Of a stretch of 64,000 bases of DNA, positions 60,000-64,000 are shown one piece after another. This DNA is from an uncultured Cocleimonas sp. Its GTDB lineage: Bacteria; Pseudomonadota; Gammaproteobacteria; Thiotrichales; Thiotrichaceae. The notes under the pieces are model-generated. The model worked only from the letters and a program-made list of their open reading frames with translations. It was not told where the DNA came from and did no database searches. Both the position numbers and the translations under genes were made by a program. Positions within the stretch are counted from its first letter, which is position 1. Each line of letters begins with the position of its first letter. Location: contig NZ_CANLZW010000021.1 in the NCBI RefSeq assembly GCF_947495625.1, forward strand, positions 21,119-85,118. Reading direction: 5' to 3'.

Positions 60000-61118
60000 A
60001 TGAATAAGCTGTTTCGTTTGTTGTTTATTGCAGTGTCGCTGATAGTAGCGGACATCGCGTACACTAAAGAGATGAGCGTGACCGTGTCAGATTTTAAGGG
60101 ACGCGGCGGTCGCGTTGGCTGGGCGCCCAATGGAGCATTCGCTGTATTTGATCGTAAGGGATGGGATGGTGGTCATGATGTTTACCTGACACGTGATTTT
60201 AAAACCGAGAAATGCCTAACTTGTAACCACCCCGATTTACCCAACAAGAAACGTAAATATGGTCAACCTGCGGTACATCCGAGTGGACGCTATATTGTAT
60301 TCCAGGCGGAAAAACAGGAGCATGGTTTCGTAATACCCATTGTGACAAATCCCGGCGCGGGTGTTTTCAATGATATCTGGATTTATGATTTACATACAAA
60401 CCGGGCAAAACCTTTGTGGGTAGTCCCTAACAGCAAGCATCATGGAGTTCTGCATCCGCAATTTTCCAGAGATGGCAAAAAACTCAGCTGGTCCGAGTTG
60501 TATAGAGGTTTAGATTTTAAACATCCAGGCAAAGGTGCTGGATCGTGGGTATTAAAAGTAGCTGACTTTACTCCCAACGGTTTAAAGAATGTCAAACAAT
60601 ACCAGCCCGGAGATGAAGTGATTTTTGAGAACCATGGTTTCAGCCATGACGGCGAATGGCTTTTCTTCAGTAGTAATATGAAGCTTAATCAACCCGTGAA
60701 TACCGGCACTGATATTTACAAGATCCATCTTAAGACACGCAAACTGGTGCGTCTGACGAATAAGGGTTATAACGAACACGCACATTTGTCGCCGGACGGA
60801 AAATACATCGTCTGGATGTCATCAGTCGGCAATGGCAACACCTATGATTATTATCAGGTAGGAACGGATTATTGGGTGATGAATGCTGATGGTAGCAACA
60901 AAAGACGCCTGACCTACTTCAATAAACCGGATCATCCCCATTTTCGGGGGCGTTATGTGATTGTCGCCGATTTTGCCTGGGACCCTGCGAGCTCGGCAAG
61001 AAATGGCTACCGCATATTTGCTTATCTGTTCGAGATGGTGACCAAGAATATCGGGCTTCCTGGTGGAGACTGGAAAGCACGGGGTGAATATACGTTTTTT
61101 GTAAAGTTTAGACCGTAA
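60000..61118 (+). CDS. Secreted TolB-like beta-propeller protein
   Basis: A 372-residue protein with a signal peptide ending near IAYTKE. WD40/PD40-type repeats follow: AVHPSGRYIVFQAEKQEHGF, HPQFSRDGKKLSWSELYRGL, FSHDGEWLFFSSNMKLNQPV and AHLSPDGKYIVWMSSVGNGN. This is the TolB-like propeller pattern. It has CLTCNHPDLPNKK near residue 75, a possible metal or disulfide site. AAGGGAG precedes the ATG. It lies last in a run with cytochrome c; a role is not assigned. Confidence 0.8.
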   Translation: MNKLFRLLFIAVSLIVADIAYTKEMSVTVSDFKGRGGRVGWAPNGAFAVFDRKGWDGGHDVYLTRDFKTEKCLTCNHPDLPNKKRKYGQPAVHPSGRYIVFQAEKQEHGFVIPIVTNPGAGVFNDIWIYDLHTNRAKPLWVVPNSKHHGVLHPQFSRDGKKLSWSELYRGLDFKHPGKGAGSWVLKVADFTPNGLKNVKQYQPGDEVIFENHGFSHDGEWLFFSSNMKLNQPVNTGTDIYKIHLKTRKLVRLTNKGYNEHAHLSPDGKYIVWMSSVGNGNTYDYYQVGTDYWVMNADGSNKRRLTYFNKPDHPHFRGRYVIVADFAWDPASSARNGYRIFAYLFEMVTKNIGLPGGDWKARGEYTFFVKFRP

Positions 61119-61282
61119 CTGCTGATATAAATATATTGATCATATTTCGGCCTAAGACAATAATGTGAGCCCATGATTTTTGTCACAAAATAAATCACAA
61201 TAAATAGGAAAACACAATAAATAGGACACCCATAATTTTAACAAGCAGATCAAATAAAAACTGTGATCTTCAACATCAATTG

Positions 61283-61370
61283 AAAAAGTGCCAGCGAAGC
61301 GCAGCGGAGACAACAGCTTTAGCTGACCGAAGGGCGAGTAAAACGAGTCATAAGTAGGGGGGTGACTTAA
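61283..61370 (+). repeat. G6 element with insert, next to the REP transposase gene
   Basis: AAAAAGTGCCAGCGAAGCGC, then GACAACAGCTTTAGCTGACC, then CATAAGTAGGGGGGTGACTT. About 55 bp separate the usual left and right halves. It lies 95 bp from the stop of the transposase gene. Confidence 0.8.
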
Positions 61371-61464
61371 GAATACGGTTAATAAGCTAGATTTCTTATA
61401 GTGAGGCGCATCGTAACGTCTCTAATTTCTTAGAAGAGCTTTGTATTACTGGTTTGATTTAAAA

Positions 61465-62448
61465 CTAAGAGGGGAGTGGTTTAAACGCTTTACCCATACC
61501 CTTAATCCAGTGCCGTGATGATTGTTCGGCTAGTTTTTTGAGTTTATCTATGTTGCCAGCAACGGTAGGAAATTGTTTTTCAAAATAATGAATATGATTG
61601 ATCCAATCTTTCTCCTCAATACCTAACCTGAATAGAATAGGAGGAGTATTGTGGGGTATAAAGCCCCGCTTGTTTTCAAGAATTGCTCGCCCAGACCAAT
61701 CTACCAATGCCAAATATTCGTTCAATTCAAACGGAATTGCTTTTTCTTTGTTTTTAGAATTTATATCTTTTTCATCGTGAAAAGGCAGCAGAGAAGCTGT
61801 TGTTTTATTCATAGCCTGATGAATCCGCTCTTGTATAGATGTGAAGTCAGAATTCTCCGGTGTATTAGCCATATCAGCCCTAATTGGATTCAAGTCGACA
61901 TAGGCCATACACGTAATAAGCGCTTGTTCATCAAGTAAAGCCTGACTTTTAAAACGACCCTCCCAGAATCGTCCTGTTACGTTATCTTCCTTGTTAGATT
62001 CTCGTGCAATATACTCATTCAAAAGGCGCATAAACCAACTAATGTCGTGTAATCGAATTCGCCATGTTTCGATGATTTCATCCACCACTTTCAGCTCGGC
62101 TGAGGTCGTGCATTCACCTTTTAAAAAGCGCGAAATCATCACAGGGTAAGAAAATAACTCACCCCAGCGTTCAATCACCTCAAGTGAATTCCATGCTTCA
62201 GCACCTTTCTGATCTACCTGTAATACAACATGATAATGGTTACTCATCACCGCATAAGCCGCCACATCAATAGCAAAAACTTTCGTAAGAGATTTGATTT
62301 TATTCGCTATCCACTCACGTCTATGTTCATAGCTGTTTCCCGTTAAAGAATCTTCACCACAAAGGAATGCCCGCCTCACACAACGGTTAACGCAGTGATA
62401 ATAAGGGGTAATAGAAAGATCAATTTGTTGGGAGCGAGCAATAGTCAT
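61465..62448 (-). CDS. REP-associated tyrosine transposase (RAYT, Y1/IS200-like)
   Basis: A 327-residue HUH single-strand nuclease. N-terminal SITPYYHCVNRCVRRAFLCG is the typical start. The HUH motif is YAVMSNHYHVVLQVD, and the catalytic Tyr is probably in CMAYVDLNPIRADMA. A long C-terminal region (ALVDWSGRAILENKRGFIPH) follows, as in larger gammaproteobacterial RAYT proteins. RAYTs cut at GTAG-hairpin REP sequences; a REP pair lies 2.5 kb away. A palindrome TTTAGCGAAGCTTTGCTAAA is found just upstream (62465-62484). It may act on the dispersed repeats of this genome. Confidence 0.9.
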   Translation of the reverse strand: MTIARSQQIDLSITPYYHCVNRCVRRAFLCGEDSLTGNSYEHRREWIANKIKSLTKVFAIDVAAYAVMSNHYHVVLQVDQKGAEAWNSLEVIERWGELFSYPVMISRFLKGECTTSAELKVVDEIIETWRIRLHDISWFMRLLNEYIARESNKEDNVTGRFWEGRFKSQALLDEQALITCMAYVDLNPIRADMANTPENSDFTSIQERIHQAMNKTTASLLPFHDEKDINSKNKEKAIPFELNEYLALVDWSGRAILENKRGFIPHNTPPILFRLGIEEKDWINHIHYFEKQFPTVAGNIDKLKKLAEQSSRHWIKGMGKAFKPLPS

Positions 62449-62479
62449 GTTTTGATTATGACTGTTTAGCGAAGCTTTG

Positions 62480-62782
62480 CTAAAAGCTAGCGATTAGTGG
62501 TTTGAAAAGGCCGATTAAATTATGGGTGTCCAATTTATTCCCAGCTGTTTGAATAAGCCTAAAGTCATCAATGATGTAAGAACAAATTTCATGATTATTA
62601 GATGCTACGGATAGTTTTTTAAATATGTTTTCTTCTTTTTCTAAGGCTTCATCTTCTCCAAGTAATTCATAAGCAGAAACCCATTTATTATCGAATGCTG
62701 GCTGATCTCTATTATCAAGAATTTCATCTAAGGCAGTATGGTTTGAGCTTTCTAGATTTTTTATAAGTAATTCTATTTCCAT
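62480..62782 (-). CDS. Hypothetical cassette-type protein
   Basis: A 100-residue acidic, helical protein (MEIELLIKNLESSNHTALDE; YELLGEDEALEKEENIFKKL; EICSYIIDDFRLIQTAGNKL). No family is recognised, though the layout recalls small immunity-type proteins. The start follows AT-rich sequence without a strong ribosome site. It lies between the attC-like site at 62860 and the transposase gene, so it may be the last cassette of the array; no attC is visible after its stop. Confidence 0.55.
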   Translation of the reverse strand: MEIELLIKNLESSNHTALDEILDNRDQPAFDNKWVSAYELLGEDEALEKEENIFKKLSVASNNHEICSYIIDDFRLIQTAGNKLDTHNLIGLFKPLIASF

Positions 62783-62859
62783 ATTTTTTTGATTTAATGT
62801 ATGAGGTTCCTAAGACTATTATTTTAATTCAGTATATATATGCTTTTGCGTCGCAGACT

Positions 62860-62987
62860 AGCTAACGCCCCACTAATGGGACGCCGATTAATTAATTTGC
62901 ATGCCATCATAAGCTAGGATAACCCAGAACTGCAAACGGCAATAAAAAACCCTGCTTAGGCGTTCCAAATTAAGTGGCTTGTTATGT
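62860..62987 (-). other. attC-like recombination site (128 bp)
   Basis: On the minus strand it runs ACATAAC...GTTAGCT. The arms CATAACAAGCCACTTAATTTGG / CCCATTAGTGGGGCGTTAG-type pair with extrahelical bases, and the inner GGAACGCC pairs with GGCGTCC. This is the layout of integron attC sites. It lies just after the stop of the 63002 gene. Confidence 0.7.
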
Positions 62988-63001
62988 TAAGTTGTCACTG
63001 C

Positions 63002-63337
63002 TCATTCAATAAGTACAAGCTGTTCACCAGTTTGAGGGTCATAAGCAGACAACTTTAGTTTTTTTGCGATATCGATTGCTTGTAATTGCGAGCAACCTCG
63101 TAATGAAATTATATTATTACTTTTTTGGACACTTATTTCGAATCCGTGGTCTGTAAAACAACCCTGTGACCAATAATTACCATCTTCTGATTCATTCCAT
63201 TTAAGCTTGCCTAATATGTTTTCGAACATAGCTTTAATTACATCTTTATCGCCAATAGGCAATGAAAGGTCAGTAGTCCATTCATTTATAGACGGTGTTT
63301 CTGGATTGCATTTATAAAGAAATTGATCGTAACTCAT
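63002..63337 (-). CDS. Hypothetical cassette protein
   Basis: A 111-residue protein (MSYDQFLYKCNPETPSINEW; LPIGDKDVIKAMFENILGKL; KSNNIISLRGCSQLQAIDIA). It is predicted alpha/beta and cytoplasmic. No named family; similar small proteins are frequent integron cassettes. Flanked by attC-like sites at 62860 and 63422. A G6 element lies 12 bp upstream of its start, inside the cassette. Confidence 0.6.
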   Translation of the reverse strand: MSYDQFLYKCNPETPSINEWTTDLSLPIGDKDVIKAMFENILGKLKWNESEDGNYWSQGCFTDHGFEISVQKSNNIISLRGCSQLQAIDIAKKLKLSAYDPQTGEQLVLIE

Positions 63338-63348
63338 ATATTTATTTT

Positions 63349-63375
63349 AAAAAGTGCCCAAAAGTAGGGGGTGTT
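63349..63375 (+). repeat. G6 element copy inside a gene cassette
   Basis: A5 GTGCCCAAA then AGTAGGGGGTGTT, with five Gs. It lies between the 63002 gene start and the attC-like site. Confidence 0.8.
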
Positions 63376-63421
63376 AAAATTAACTACTTAAACGTTCCAA
63401 TATGGTTTTAGCGTCGCAGAC

Positions 63422-63493
63422 ACATAACGCCTTGCTCAGCGGAAAAATGCGAGCGCGAGCGAGTAGTTTTTCCGATGAAGCAACTTGTTATAC
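63422..63493 (-). other. attC-like recombination site (72 bp)
   Basis: Minus strand GTATAAC...GTTATGT. The arms TTGCTTCATCGGAAAAA and TTTTTCCGCTGAGCAA pair with one extrahelical base. The TAA stop of the 63488 gene lies in the first box, as is usual in cassettes. Bases 63424-63486 recur exactly at 63925-63987. Confidence 0.65.
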
Positions 63494-63910
63494 GCTTGGA
63501 TCTTTAACCATAACTGTCACTTTTTTAACACCACCATTATCTAGTTCGTGCTCAATATGAATATAGTAATTGTCTCTTTCATATTTCTCCATAGCACCGT
63601 ATTTACCTAATAGAGCGTGAGTGCTTTCATCTTTTTGGAACATTGGGTCACCGAACATATCAAGTATGTTTTCACGTTTTAAGTTACTTGTGATACCTAG
63701 AAAACCTGGGTAGCCATTATTAATATAAAGAAAAATAGTTTCTATACGATTATTCTCACCCAGTAATATTTCCCATGTTGAGTCTAAGGCGCTCACATAG
63801 TAAGACGGTTCTTCTCCTTCATATTCTTTGTTGATATCTTGTATGGCAGAACACTCCAAGCCACTTAAAACATCTTCAAGATTTTTTCCTATCATTTGTT
63901 CTGGATTCAT
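63488..63910 (-). CDS. Hypothetical cassette protein
   Basis: A 140-residue protein (MNPEQMIGKNLEDVLSGLEC; ILLGENNRIETIFLYINNGY; NLKRENILDMFGDPMFQKDE) ending KVTVMVKDPSV. The GDP-x-D segment and strand pattern hint at an immunity-like or SMI-type small protein, but no family is certain. Its stop overlaps the attC-like site, and another attC-like site precedes its start. Confidence 0.6.
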   Translation of the reverse strand: MNPEQMIGKNLEDVLSGLECSAIQDINKEYEGEEPSYYVSALDSTWEILLGENNRIETIFLYINNGYPGFLGITSNLKRENILDMFGDPMFQKDESTHALLGKYGAMEKYERDNYYIHIEHELDNGGVKKVTVMVKDPSV

Positions 63911-63922
63911 TATTCATCCTTC

Positions 63923-63994
63923 GTATAACGCCTTGCTCAGCGGAAAAATGCGAGCGCGAGCGAGTAGTTTTTCCGATGAAGCAACTTATAGTAA
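63923..63994 (-). other. attC-like recombination site at the window edge
   Basis: Contains the same 63-bp sequence as 63424-63486. The outer box on the right differs (ACTTATAGTAAC), so the end is less certain. The cassette array appears to continue beyond base 64000. Confidence 0.6.
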
Positions 63995-64000
63995 CTCTGC

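Noticed and set aside
1784..63375. G6 element as a plain intrinsic terminator
   Set aside because: Several copies lie in promoter regions or inside comEC. Only the minus-strand reading has a T-run after the core, while plus-strand genes also carry it.

Overview
The window is a low-GC stretch of a gammaproteobacterial chromosome. The evidence is the gene content: gltBD, dnaG-rpoD, ampD, ppnN, avtA, a cysteine-ligated Fnr beside hemN, and the exbB-exbD-msbA-lpxK-ycaR-kdsB lipopolysaccharide block. A persulfide dioxygenase, a DMSP-lyase-like cupin, NhaA and a CPA2 antiporter suggest a marine, sulfur-exposed organism. A Thiotrichales-like relative is my guess; the genus cannot be fixed from the sequence alone.

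Layout. 0-6 kb: end of gltB, gltD, dnaG, rpoD and a CAU-anticodon tRNA. 6-11.2 kb: small stress-type genes (PLDc_N, hemerythrin, DUF1840, coiled coil, DUF1328) next to a CHASE3 histidine kinase, a lone receiver protein and a GacA/UvrY-like regulator. 11.6-23 kb: outer-membrane protein, DUF2254, persulfide dioxygenase, nhaA, DMSP-lyase-like cupin, a His-rich Sel1 protein, ppnN, avtA. 23.5-32.4 kb: a DUF1538 x2-PII-CBS operon, a TetR-controlled RND efflux pump and a CPA2 antiporter. 32.5-42 kb: ampD, a histidine phosphatase, comEC, a polyprenol-kinase-like protein and a giant LplT-PlsC-Aas fusion. 42-50.3 kb: hemN, fnr and the exbB-kdsB operon. 50.3-54 kb: small genes, a DUF883/YqjE/YqjK-like operon and an AI-2E-family permease. 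54-64 kb is accessory: a dead IS3 element, DJ-1, FAH-family, cytochrome c and TolB-like genes, a REP transposase, and at the right edge minus-strand gene cassettes separated by attC-like sites.

The most striking signal is a dispersed short element with core AGTAGGGGGGTGACTTA, usually preceded by A5-6 and GTGCC. I count 17 clear copies plus several degenerate ones. Nearly all are intergenic, and all clear copies have the G-run on the same (+) strand whatever the direction of neighbouring genes. One copy lies in frame inside comEC, and one lies inside a gene cassette. Longer versions and internally deleted versions exist. I do not recognise it as a described family. Mobile repeat, polar chromosome-organising motif and DNA-uptake-type signal are all open.

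A second layer is regulatory. Boxes of the form TGTAAG-N6-CTTACA, the GacA/UvrY operator form, lie upstream of the stress-gene cluster, near the GacA-like regulator and upstream of the DUF883 operon. This points to a local two-component regulon. Two Fnr-type boxes with class II geometry precede hemN and a small membrane-protein gene, and a perfect 11-bp-arm palindrome sits between the tetR-type gene and its efflux operon.
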